From Gymnothorax reevesii (lineage: Eukaryota > Chordata > Actinopteri > Anguilliformes > Muraenidae), in assembly GCA_029721435.1 (NCBI GenBank), contig CM056588.1, positions 42,658,930 to 42,722,929 on the forward strand: a stretch of DNA of 64,000 nt. The letters are read 5' to 3'. Below are positions 11,405 to 64,000 of the stretch, piece by piece; within the stretch, counting starts at the first letter, position 1; each line of letters begins with the position of its first letter. The notes below the pieces were generated by a model. The model made no database searches and was not told where the DNA came from. It saw only the letters and a list, made by a program, of their open reading frames with translations. The position numbers and the translations under genes are program-made.

Positions 11405-12380
11405 AAAGGGGCTGGCTGGATTCTACAAGATCATGTGACCGCACACTGACCTACGTACAGCGAACATGCACTGATCGCTGCCCCACCCCACCCTCCCCGA
11501 GATCTTCAGCCACTTGCCACTCTTTTCACCGTCTCCCCTTGTTTCCTGTAAAAATGAATATTCAAATGTACTTTTTTATTTCCTTTTTAAAAAAAAAAAA
11601 AAAATCCAAACACTCCTTAAATGGAACTGAAGCCGGAGTGCTTGTCAAACAGATTTATTTCTCCTAACAATGCGTTTGCCCGAGTACATGTTCTCAGACC
11701 TTTTTTTATTTTATTTTTTTTGGATGGAAGAATTTCTGTTGATCAGGACTTTGAAGATATGCTAAATTGTACTTGAACTCATCGGACTGTTGAAAACAAA
11801 AAAAAAAGGTTATATTTTGCATAATGGTCACAACTGAGGACTCTATGTAACCTTTGCATATTTTTTTTTCCCCTGATTTGGTTTCCTTTTCACGTGCAGC
11901 TTTGTTGGGGTTGATAATATTTTGAACTAAATTTTACCATAAAATTGTCTTGAAGTTTCTGCTTGCCCTCCTGATTTTGTTGATTTCTCGTGGGAGACTA
12001 AGAGGAACCAGAATGGAGTCCTCATAGTTGTATAGGTGTAGCAATGTATGAAGTAGATAAAATAGACTTAAAGACAATACCTTCGACCGCACATCAGTGT
12101 TCTTATACTCCATATTTTGTCTACCATTGGAGCACAAGAAACTGATCAGTTTGAATCTGTCTTAACGACTTGCAAACAACCAGCAGTACTGCAGTTTCAA
12201 CAACAGACCAGTGAAATGTACCCGAGATGATGGGCAACTTTGCGATGTTATATGTAGTTATTAGACTGTTTAACAAGTTTTTGGCTCAAGAGTTTTGCAT
12301 GCATCATTTTGTAATGCCATTTCTCATGTTAAGTGTTATTTAAAATGTTTTTGATTAAAAAGGAAAAATTAAATCAGGAC
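11405..12380 (+). other. api5: API5 3' untranslated region (end uncertain)
   Basis: AT-rich sequence after the API5 stop with A- and T-tracts. Two ATTAAA polyadenylation-like hexamers lie at 12354-12359 and 12368-12373. No AATAAA was noticed. The end is inferred from these hexamers. Confidence 0.5.
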
Positions 12381-12879
12381 CAAATCAGGTCTTACTTTGT
12401 GTCCGTGATTTAATCAAACTAAAATTAATGGACTTTTCATCTGTGTCCATCTGTCCGCCCTTAAATTTTTCTCTACAACCATTTATCCGAACAATTTCAT
12501 TTTTGATGGGTAAATTACTGAGAATCCAAGAAATTGCAGTAACTTGTCTGAAGTTGTTCTGATGAGTAGTTCTCAAGATCAATTAGGCTGCATGCAGCTA
12601 TACTGGAAGCCAAGCAACCGGCCCTCACGTTTTGAATGGGCACTGCAATCGTTTCACGAATTTTCAGTGACTGGTGTGGATTTTACTTTAATTTCCATGT
12701 GTTGAATGTTGTGAAAGTTGTTCGGATCAGTTAGTTCATGCTCGCTTGTGGTATTGAATCGCATCTGACCAAAACTGCGATAAAGTTGTCACCTAAGTTT
12801 AACAGTCATAAAATGTTGAAATTTGGGTGTAATATTTGCATTTCTGTTGGCTGCATTGCAATCATCAGCAGTAGTTCAC
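12381..12879. other. Intergenic spacer between API5 and TTC17
   Basis: About 500 bp of AT-rich sequence with no recognised gene or repeat. The two genes lie tail-to-head on the + strand. Confidence 0.5.
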
Positions 12880-13027
12880 CTCAGAATGAGCAAGTTGTAC
12901 CTCACCCTCATGGAGGTTGCGCGCAGAGAGTACAACTCGTGAACTTCCGGGCCCCAAGCTCGCCCAACAACTCATTTCCGCTTCCTGACGCTACCCGTCA
13001 AGCCAGTGAGTGTTTGCAGTCAGAAAG
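12880..13027 (+). promoter_or_regulatory. ttc17: TTC17 proximal promoter / 5' UTR region
   Basis: A GC-richer stretch directly upstream of the TTC17 start. It has ETS-like motifs ACTTCCGG (12943-12950) and TTTCCGCTTCC (about 12977-12987). AAGATGGCGG overlaps the start codon and matches a YY1 site. There is no TATA box. This layout is common in vertebrate housekeeping promoters. The transcription start is inferred, not seen. Confidence 0.5.
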
Positions 13028-54957
<41,930 letters not shown>

Positions 54958-56160
54958 GTCGGACCAGGATGGGGGTGGGGCCAGGGGCAGAGACAGGAGA
55001 GGGAGTCTAGATGCATCATACACTCAAAGTACACGCACTCTAACTCAGTGCACCATTCATGTGATCAAAAAACTGACATTATCCATTAATAATACTGTCG
55101 AAGGGAATGTGGTCTATTCCTGGTTTCTGGCATGGCTGAAGCTATTATAGTCCGGGGGTCTTTCAATTTATTCACCCCTGGTAAATCCCCCCCCCAAAAA
55201 ACAAAAACAAAACTTGTCTTATTTTACAGATTTTGTGGTCTTTAAGCAATAAAATGCTTTTTCTGGGAAATGAGGAGCGACTATGGAGACTGCATAAGTG
55301 TTACTGAAATCCAGTCAGTGTAGTCACTCATAATCCCTTCCACAATCGTGACTGTGCAGTCTGAAATGACCGTTCTCCTTTAACCACAGTGGGCCCTGTC
55401 AGTTGTCTCGGGCTACTCCCTCTGCTCTGCTACATCACTAGTGTTTCATTTCGCCGCTTGGTAATTGCGTGGCATTTTCTGGGTTAGTGCCGGGAACTTG
55501 GGTGCAATTATTGGACAACTGCTTTGATTTCTGATGCTAGTACTATGAATCGGGCTGCGCATTGTGCGTTTGAAGTACTGAAGAAGTTAGTTTGATGGTA
55601 TGGAAGGTTTTTATATCATAGTATTTTCCTCTGAAATCAAAAGTTGGCGAATAACGCGGGTAGCTGGCATTGAAATTCCGTGTTTCGGATGGCCTGTAAA
55701 GTAAGACGTTAATGTTTAAGTCCATTGTGAACAAAATAAAAGGGTGTCTCGATTGAGACCGAAATATGCATGGAAAAACCCGGTTTTGGGAATTTGAAGG
55801 GGGGAGGGGAAGGTGCGTGTGTGGGAGGGGCAATAGCTCATTCAACAATCCGCAGTATTCCATGTGATCTTTTTAATTTAATGCTTGAATTCCATGGGGG
55901 AAAAAAATTAACGGGTTTGGAAATACTACCAATGTGCAATGGCAATACAAGGTTCAAGACAGACGACCAGTTTGGTCACTTGGTTGTTTTTGGTTCATGG
56001 TTCTTTTCTCTTGGTGGTGTAATTGTTCATTATTGCTGTTTTCATTATTGCTGCTCTAAAAGGGGAAAAAACAGCAACAAACAGGTACGCATCATCTTGT
56101 TTTTGGACCATCCCAGTCAATGGGGACCTGTTGTGGAAACTGGATGAATAAATAAAGATA
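54958..56160 (+). other. ttc17: TTC17 3' untranslated region (end uncertain)
   Basis: Sequence after the TTC17 stop. Polyadenylation hexamers AATAAA occur at 55248-55253 and, overlapping, at 56147-56152 and 56151-56156. I cannot tell which is used. No coding frame of note lies between. Confidence 0.5.
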
Positions 56161-59100
56161 TAATTTGACCTGAAACGATGTTCTGAACTGAAGTTTGAAT
56201 GTGGTCCTGAAGATCATCAGGTTCGCGCTTCATGCGAACTGTTGTGGTGAGATGTCCTTTGTTTAAATTTTTTTGTCCCTTGACAGTGAAGTGTTGTATT
56301 AAAAAACAAGGGATGCAGCTCTTCCTCCTGCAGCAAATGTTACACTCATGAGAGGCTGCAGCGTTAAAATCAGCTCTCCCACTCCTGAGAAATTTAATTT
56401 GATCCAGGTACTGTCTGCAGGGTGGAAAACTCAACTGAAGTGTCCCTCCATATTGGGTTTCTCCTCTGTGCACAAATCCAGCGACGGCGCCTTCTCTACA
56501 TGTGGGCTGAGAGCCAGTGTCAGGTCATGAGTGGGGCATAAGTCATTTGAAAGATTTCCCAAAAAATTAAACTGACGGGAAGATCCTCTCCTCTGGCATG
56601 TGCTGCAGGTCAAACGTTTTTTAATGCACTGGAGGACATATCGGGTTCCATTTTTAACCATCTGTCACGCATTTAAGTTTTAGCAGTGGCACTTGTGGGC
56701 CAGTTTTAAAGATCCCGATGAAGTTTAATCTTGGACTAAATTTTTTATTGTGATTCTCCACACAAAAGCACAATTTAGTCTTGGTGTATGCTTATTCAAT
56801 GTCTGTCAAACTGGCCTAGTGAGAGTAAAGAACGTTTCACCCCAAAAATGTTGCTAAAATTTAGTTGTAGAACATGACGTAGCTTTCTTAAACACACTTC
56901 TGCAAAAACCATGACCCCAAGTTATTGACGCATTTGGTTTTTTTGCAGTTTGATACAGGATTGGTTCAGGTTAAGGTTTATGGTTTTGGCCTTCTCTAGA
57001 GTTTCAACAGCTCTGTTGGCAACCAGTGAAATTGCTCCTGAGTTGTCATAATTGTGGGACGTGGTTACGGCTGAAGTGTGCTGGTGAAAAGAGTGACGTG
57101 TGTATTACTTAACAATCTAGTGATGTTCTGAGCTGAACTCGCTGATATTCGGCCAGAAAAGTTGTCTCTTGGGTGGCTGAAAGGAAATTACTGGGTTAAT
57201 TATGAATTTTTGACAGCGGAATTTTGGGCGTCTTTGAATGGTGCCCCTGAAGAGCTGGGGCTTCTGCTCCGGATTACGTTCAGTAACACCCAGAGCAGAT
57301 CGCAACACTACGCCACCAGCTGGAAGTTCTTGTTCCTCCCTGCTCATAGCAAAGAACCTGGCTTGGGCTTCTATTTTGGCACGTTCCTGAGTGCCAGCCT
57401 ATGGGCTGGTGTTTTCACCCCTGCATATTTTTTGGATTAATGGGTTAATCATTGTCTTTAGGCCACATTTCTCCGCGGGCTGCTGGTTTCTGGACTCTTC
57501 TATGATACAGGCTCAAAATATTTACGCTGCCGGCACATTTTCAGTCCTGGGTTACAATGTGCTATGCAAAATAGTAGCAGAATAGCAAGATATGGGATGG
57601 ATTTAATAAAACTAATAAAATGCAGTGTTATGAAATGTTAACCCCCTAAACTCTCAGTTTTCACTTGAATTTCCTCTTCAGTGGATTCAAAGTTGTGCTT
57701 TTTCCATATTGAAAGAGTTTGGATTTTCTGTATCGAACTTCATTTCACATATTGAGTGAAATATTAAACCTAGGAAGCCATGATTTTATGGCCACAACTT
57801 ATACCACGTAGAAAGCATCTAGATATTGTGCATAATTTTATACATATTTCCCTACAATGAAACATGACATATTTTAGAGCTTTGAAAACCTTGAGATCTC
57901 CAAAAGAATTTAAAATGGGTGTGAAGTTCCACAGGTTTAAATAGAAGAACTGCATTTGATTAACCCTCTTATGGTAGTTTTTAAGAAAAGTAGAATAATA
58001 ATAAAAAAAAAAAAACTAATGAAAACACTGCTGCACCACTGTGTTTACTCCTCTCACTCTCAGTATGCTGAAGTACGTAATGCCAGGGCAGTTTTCCATC
58101 ACTCAAACACACCACTGTGCTGTACTGTGCTTGTAGTCTGGCCCACATGACTTGGAATTGGGCCCATCTTGTTCCAAACAGTTTATTTACACTGGTGGTG
58201 GTTGCTGATGTGTGCGGCTGGTAAGTGTTTCAATGCAATGGATTTGTTTTTTATATTTTTTCCTGGAAATGGAATCCCTGCTGTCGCAGCACTCCATGAG
58301 CGCCGGTCCAGGTTGGAGCCGAACTCGCGCCCTTCTGCTGTTTTCGGACCTAGCAACTTCTGCCAATAACAGGGTCAACCTGACCCTTTGTGTCACACTC
58401 ATACAAACAACCCCCCTTACCCTCCGCCCCCTCTTCCGCGACCATCTTCAACCACCCCATCATCAGGGAGTGCGGTGAACAAACACCTTTAACGTCCTTT
58501 CAATGGGTCTTTGCTGCTTGGCGTTTGATTTCTTAAAAATATTTTTCTCTCCATTTTTTTTCTACTATAAACTTTTATGTATGAAGTGTCCACTAGGGGG
58601 CAGGACAGACCTTGAGATTGTGCTTATTCCCCATTGTCCTTTGAATTTAATTGTGCCCTTTTTCCTGTTGAAACGAAGTGAACTTCAGACGTTTTTGCCT
58701 CCTAATCATGCGATCATGGATCCAGCATCAGCTAACTTGTACCCTGTTTGAGAGTGTGGGGGAGTAATCGGGAAATTAGGGCTCCTCGACAAAGCAGTGC
58801 TCTGAGGCACACGAATATTCGTGGGTCCCTTGCGTCGTCATCACCGTCCGCCTACATCGAGACAGGTCTGCTTTGCCTGTTAGTTGTATAGGAAAAGTTA
58901 ATCGCCTTTTTTGGGATGATAAAAATGTAGTTTTAAAAAAGTAGTGAGACTGCCTTCAGTAATGAGGATGATTGACTTTGAGCTGCGTCACGTCTGCCCC
59001 TTTCCTATTTCTTACTCCCGGAGAGATTTGGTCATCCTCAGTGCTGTTTTTATTGCCATTTGGACTCCTAAATGTTCACCAGTCTTGATAATGAAATTCA

Positions 59101-59365
59101 TATTCACACAGATGCCCTGAATGGGTTAGATTTTATGACCGCACTTCGTGTTGCAGCTTTAGAAGCCTTCATGAACGTCCTATCAAGTGACAACCGTTTC
59201 GACTTACAGCCACCTCCATCTCCATATGCCGTTTGGTAATGTGTTCAGGTCAGCCTATTCAGCCCACTTATTATGCAATGGCTATCTGTATATGAGCTTT
59301 GCTTTTTTGCTATAACTGGTTTGGTGAAATTCTCTGCAGTTCATTGGATGAATGACCTCTAGACC
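56161..59365. other. Intergenic DNA downstream of TTC17, part 1
   Basis: No convincing exon on either strand. A CTCF-like motif is at 58589-58604 and a weak tRNA-like stretch is near 58310-58380 on the minus strand (GGAGCCGAACTCGCGCCCTT as read on +). Confidence 0.45.
58589..58604 (+). promoter_or_regulatory. CTCF-like motif downstream of TTC17
   Basis: TCCACTAGGGGGCAGG closely resembles the CTCF consensus core. It lies about 3.6 kb past the TTC17 stop. This is a motif match only. Confidence 0.35.
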
Positions 59366-59369
59366 TGAC

Positions 59370-59520
59370 CCAGCCAAATCTGGCTCTCAAACTGAAACCC
59401 AGCTCGTTTTTTTTTTCCTCCTTCCAGGCAATTAAGTTCTTGCCTATGATTGGCTAGACTATCATCACACCTGCCTCAGGTAAATGGAGGGTAGAAAACC
59501 AGCAGATCTTGGACATTGAG
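59370..59520 (+). repeat. Dispersed repeat, related to 53690-53860
   Basis: Same family as 53690-53860, in the same orientation, with an internal T-run. It also matches the flanks of hAT copy 2 near 16.8/18.5 kb. Confidence 0.55.
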
Positions 59521-62500
59521 TACTGTGATTTGTGTAGCCTTGCTCTTGATCATTTATATAGAGTTCGGGACCTGCTTGCACTCCCTGTTGGCGGTTTATG
59601 AACTTTCACTGGTCTGGCAGTGCATCAGTGTCGCTGTTTTCGGCTCGGCAGGGTCCACTCTTCTATAGTTGCTCCCCTTACGCACTTTGCACAGACCTTA
59701 TTTCTATTTCCTGCATTTGATTTTAGTCAAGAGTGTGAGTGTTTGTCTTTGCTGCCTCGCAGCCCTCTTCATTCTTCTACTTTTCAGTCATCCATCTCTG
59801 TGCTTCTGCTTTCTGAATGAAATTTAGTATTTTCTGCAGTTCCCACTCTGGCCTACAGGGGACTCCGTGTTCTCGACCGCGGTCGTCTGTCTTATCGTAG
59901 CCAGGTATTTCCCAAACAAGCCAGCACCTCGACACTTCGAGCGCGTTCGTGCGCTAACGGAAAAGTAATAAGAGAAGCTGGGAAGGGGAGAAGTTGGGCC
60001 GATGCTGAGTGCGTAAGAGGAATGGGGATTATAATTCCGGAACTTACTGAACTTCAATCCATGCTGCAGACACCGAAACATCGAGTTCTGCTGCCCTGTG
60101 AGGGCAATTAGGGCCTTGTTTCCATCCTCTGCGCTGGTCCAGTACTGTGCCCTTATTTGACCAATTTTGAGCGGAAAAAGCCCTCGGACCTTTTCTGTTA
60201 AATTCCCCATTCAAAACCAAATGGATGTGGCTTTTCACACAGCTTGACCGGTGAATGCAGGCTTACACCTAATGATGTAATGGAAAACTGAATCGGCGGC
60301 AACATGTGAAATCGGTCGCAAAACACCAGTAACAATCTCCCTCAATGTAAACATTGCAAAGGAGTAATAAGTTCCCTGTTCCGTTGCACCAGTGGTCCTG
60401 TAGGTAAGAGTGGTATCTGTTCATGACCTGTTTCCTCGTCACAACTGACGGGAACAAACCGTCCAAATGAACAGGCTTAGCGGAAGATTGTTCACCCTTT
60501 TGACCTTTCCACTCGTAAATATCATACGATGCCTCTCTTTGTGCTAAGAGGGTGAAGGATTATAATCTGTTTTTGAAAGCTCAGAGTAGTTTTCTTTGTG
60601 GAGGAGACGCGACTTTTGGGGAGGGTACCCTTATCGGTGATGCTATGCAATGCTGGTAGGCTATATTCAGCATTTTCGAAGCGTTTATCCATTTCAGTGC
60701 ATTACTTCATTTTACTCAATATTTTTGAAATGGCACGTGCTATGACGACAGTTAAAAAATATATTTGCAGATATGCGGCGTGGTATTTGTATGGAGTAGA
60801 AGGCAGGTACCAATGGGGCTAAATTTAAAGAAAGAGAGATCTTTTAGTGCTAGTGAATGTGAATTCACAAAGCTCGCATGTAAACTGGCTGAATGTTTCA
60901 ACTGAATAATGCATTGAGAAAAGGAACTTATTCTCGTTCATAAAAACAGCCCCTCCGCCCACTCGTGTACAATGCTGAGAACAGAATCAGTACTTGGAGG
61001 CCTACTATATATAGCTGCCAGTTAGTGTTAGCATGTCAACTTCACGAGGGGGGCACAGAGAAGTGGCGGCTGCACGTGTAATTGTTTTGAATGTATAGAT
61101 TTCTTTCGGTTTATTTTAATTTCAGTGTAATAAATAGCTGTTTTCGTCCCATTGTGTTGCTGTATACGTCGAGTAAGGCGTACATGGCCTATTTTTGTCA
61201 AGGGTGGCAAGGTAGTTTCGTTACAGTATACCCAGGTTCTTGTACTTCAAGCGTAAAAATATTTGCACAACTTGGTAGCGGTTTTACATGCTCGGTGTTT
61301 CTTTATTCTGTTTGCTTTTATAGTATATAATTGAAACAGTCGTGTTGTTATATTTTATACTTCAATCAAATCACTACTCTCAATTTATTTTTAATATTTA
61401 ATTTCTCGTGGGGGGATATAAATAGCTCCTGAATCGAAGACGCTAGTGCTGCAAACCGTGCCTCTATTTGTTAGGGAGAAGACTTAAAGCCTTGTTATGT
61501 AATATAGCATGTGATGGGGGGGGGGCTGGGTTCGGTTATGAGAATCATGCAGCGTGGTCCATGCCCCGCGCTCCATAAACTGATCACGAGGCCAGCCTTC
61601 GGTATATCTCTACACGAAGCCAGCTCATTTCATTTGATATAAATAACTGGGCGATTATCCAATGTACGTTTCATGAAGCAAGCGTGGGTTCCCCGTCTGA
61701 CAAGCGAGCGCACGCGCATCCAAATCCGAGACCATTCAGACCCCAGATGGAAGATTTAATGAATGAACCAATGGATGGGTGTATCTGTGTACGTATGTTT
61801 GTATGAGAGGACATGGTTCATTTCAGGGACTGAAATCAGTCATGTCCTTCACAGTTTTGCTTTTAATTGAGAAATGCACACGCCCATTAAAAATGCCGGG
61901 TGTTGCGCAGCGGGCATATGTGACAAAGGCAGCGCACCCGTCCGTTCATAAATATTCACCGGTTCTATTCATGCAGACGGATCTTGGGGTGGCTATTGTG
62001 CAGAGGCACAGGAGCACGTGGTTCTGCGCGGGGAGGGCGATGGGGGTGATTCTATAAATAGCTCTATAGCTCGGCTGCCATTGACATCATTTAGGTAAGA
62101 GAAATGGAAAAATAAACAGAAATAGAGGGGAGGGGGAGTAGGATTCTTAATATGAGCCTGAAATTCAAACATCCTTCTTCCACCCGTACTCTTGTGCAGT
62201 TTCCCGTGAGTATGCAACAAAAACAAGTGTCCGTTTCTGAGAACGTCCAGCGTGGCACTCGTTGGGAGACGGAATGGAAACGGCGTAGTCGGACGGAAAA
62301 TACATCAAACAAATTAAAATCGCGTGTATACACACTGGCTGTATGAATGTATGACTGAAATACAAGGGCAAATATTTTGATTCTGTTATCAGTGGAAACT
62401 GAGGCATATTTAGCGCGCAATAATATTGACTTCGTGCTGAATCCGAGGGTGCCAGGTAGTTTTTGTCTTTTATCAGGTGTACTGCTTCCTCTGCAACTAC

Positions 62501-64000
62501 CCTTTTTAATAATCGAGATGGGTGGGGTGGCTCATTTTTCCTGCAGTGGATGGGGGAACACTATGTTTCCACGGCCGGATGATTGGTAACATTCAAGCTG
62601 GCCTTGGCACCAGACGCTGAATGCCTCGTGACTCTTGATCACGCCGAGTGACGTGACTTGCCCCGTTTTTCTCCGTGATTCCCCATTCAGAAAGCCTGAA
62701 CTCTTCCCGGTATCCATATTTCGGCTTTAAAAGGGACGATGTTTTCAGTCGGTAATAAGATGTAGTGAGAATTGTTTGGCATTACTTGATTTGACTCACC
62801 CAGGAGACGCAACTCCGTACATCATCGCTTTATTTAAGTTTTGATCAGGTTGGCCCATCGGCAAATTTTTTCATAATTTGTTAAATTATAAAATTTCAAT
62901 TAAAGTGCAGAAATAGGCAGTTTTATAGTAAATTGCCGGTTTTATTCCCCCCGATTACATTAAATAATAAATGAAACGGCCAAGACTTTGCTACAATTCA
63001 AAATTAGTTTGAAGTAATTGTCATTTATTCTTCATAAATGATTGTATCGGCTCATTTTAAGCAGCCATTTTTGCTTGCATCATACTGAGAACCGTGTGAC
63101 ACCATCCTTTTGTAAATGTGTTCATGTCCTGTTTTGATGTCAAAGAAATCACTCCAATCATAGTAACCTATGTGCTTGAATAAAATATAATATCTTTCTT
63201 TGTGTTTCCCTGAAGTATGGCTCACTGGCATTTAAGAAATTCAGTTCTGCCATAAACTGGATCTTACCGAGACAGATCTGGGAAGACCAGGGACAGAACT
63301 CTGCAACACAAGTACATTGATGTCTCTAGTTAAAGTTATGAATGTCTCAAAGGTCCTCTGCTAGTGAATTGTACCCATCAAACATCTGCATTAGCAATAG
63401 TGAAGAGATCACTTTGGGGAAAAAGGACTTATGGGCAGAGTTTTCTAGAAAAAGCCATTTCTGAAACTGATAAACTAGAACCAAAGTCTTAATGAGCAAA
63501 CGAATGAAGAACATGAATATTGGACCAGTCTGAGGGACCCATATTATGGAAAATAAGTTTTTCCTGTTCAGGCGGCCTGCTCCGTGGTCTCCAGAGGCTG
63601 CTGATTTTGGCGGCGGTGGCTCCCAGTTTATCCATGTGACCACTCCCTTCTCCATTTCAGTATTTAAAATACCTGGCGGGAAATTCCTGCTGCTTTCTAG
63701 GTCACAATCAGACCTGCTCTGCATAGATCATGCGAGCTATCTCTTTCTGCGGACCCAGCTCACTCACATTGCCTTGCTCAACCTCCCCAACTCTTTCTGA
63801 TCGCGCCTATATTGGGTTTTTAATTGTTTAAATATGTATCGTCTTATAATTATTTTATCACAAAAATTTACCAAAAACTGCATAATATGGGACCTTTAAG
63901 CACAAAAAGGCCTTTAGGCCAGAATTTTATTTGTCTCTTCACTGTTAAAGTTGCTGAAATCTTGCAGACACTTTATTTGAAACTGCTAAAAGAGGACTGT
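59521..64000. other. Intergenic DNA downstream of TTC17, part 2
   Basis: No gene, RNA or complete mobile element recognised. The last 150 bp end in TATGGGACCTTTAAG (about 63885-63900), similar to the GGTCCCCTAT-family termini in reverse, possibly the edge of another copy. Confidence 0.45.

Noticed and set aside
58305..58380. tRNA-like stretch on the minus strand (GAGTTCGGCTCC B-box-like)
   Set aside because: The A-box and stems cannot be paired convincingly. At best it is a degenerate SINE head.
56161..64000. Exons of a further gene (the next human gene, from memory, is HSD17B12)
   Set aside because: No short-chain dehydrogenase motif or in-phase exon series was found on either strand. The next gene is probably outside the window.

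Overview
The window is vertebrate nuclear DNA, most likely from a ray-finned fish. The reasons are GT-AG introns carrying long dinucleotide microsatellites, minisatellites, Tc1/mariner, hAT-like and other inverted-repeat DNA transposons, a degraded LINE, and two genes that match API5 and TTC17 exon by exon. I cannot name the species. API5 and TTC17 are also neighbours in human (chromosome 11p), so this looks like an old conserved gene pair, both on the + strand here.

Layout. Positions 1-12.4 kb hold the 3' part of API5: nine coding exons (812-11404), the stop codon and a 3' UTR of about 1 kb. Its upstream exons lie outside the window. About 650 bp separate the end of that UTR from the TTC17 promoter, and the two coding regions are 1.6 kb apart. 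Positions 13,028-54,957 hold what reads as the complete TTC17 coding region: 25 exons, all joining in phase, 1,193 predicted residues. The protein has an N-terminal signal peptide, three groups of TPR-like helices and a charged coiled coil. The 3' UTR probably ends near 55.3 or 56.2 kb. From about 56.2 to 64 kb I see no convincing gene.

Much of the intronic DNA I could classify is mobile or tandem-repeat sequence. API5 carries a 1.5 kb hAT-like element with a perfect 8-bp target duplication, an internally deleted Tc1 element with an open transposase N-terminus, and a hairpin-headed repeat with three perfect AGGTCATGACCT palindromes. TTC17 carries a second copy of the hAT-like element (inserted into an older repeat and itself invaded by a 95-bp MITE), a reverse-strand LINE split by a 4 kb inverted-repeat element that holds further nested elements, a probable solo LTR, a Mutator-like element with hairpin tips, and several minisatellites. 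Some tandem repeats sit directly on splice sites.

The most interesting points are: (i) a dispersed class of hairpin-headed repeats, two of which carry tandem nuclear-receptor-like palindromes; (ii) a 62-bp minisatellite starting at the exon 19 donor of TTC17, open in all three forward frames, so intron retention would add about 477 Pro/Ser/Thr-rich residues; (iii) splice sites of TTC17 embedded in or duplicated by tandem repeats; (iv) an apparent GC-AG intron in API5; (v) an extra in-frame 48-codon exon in TTC17. I saw no sign of a wholly new multi-gene system.
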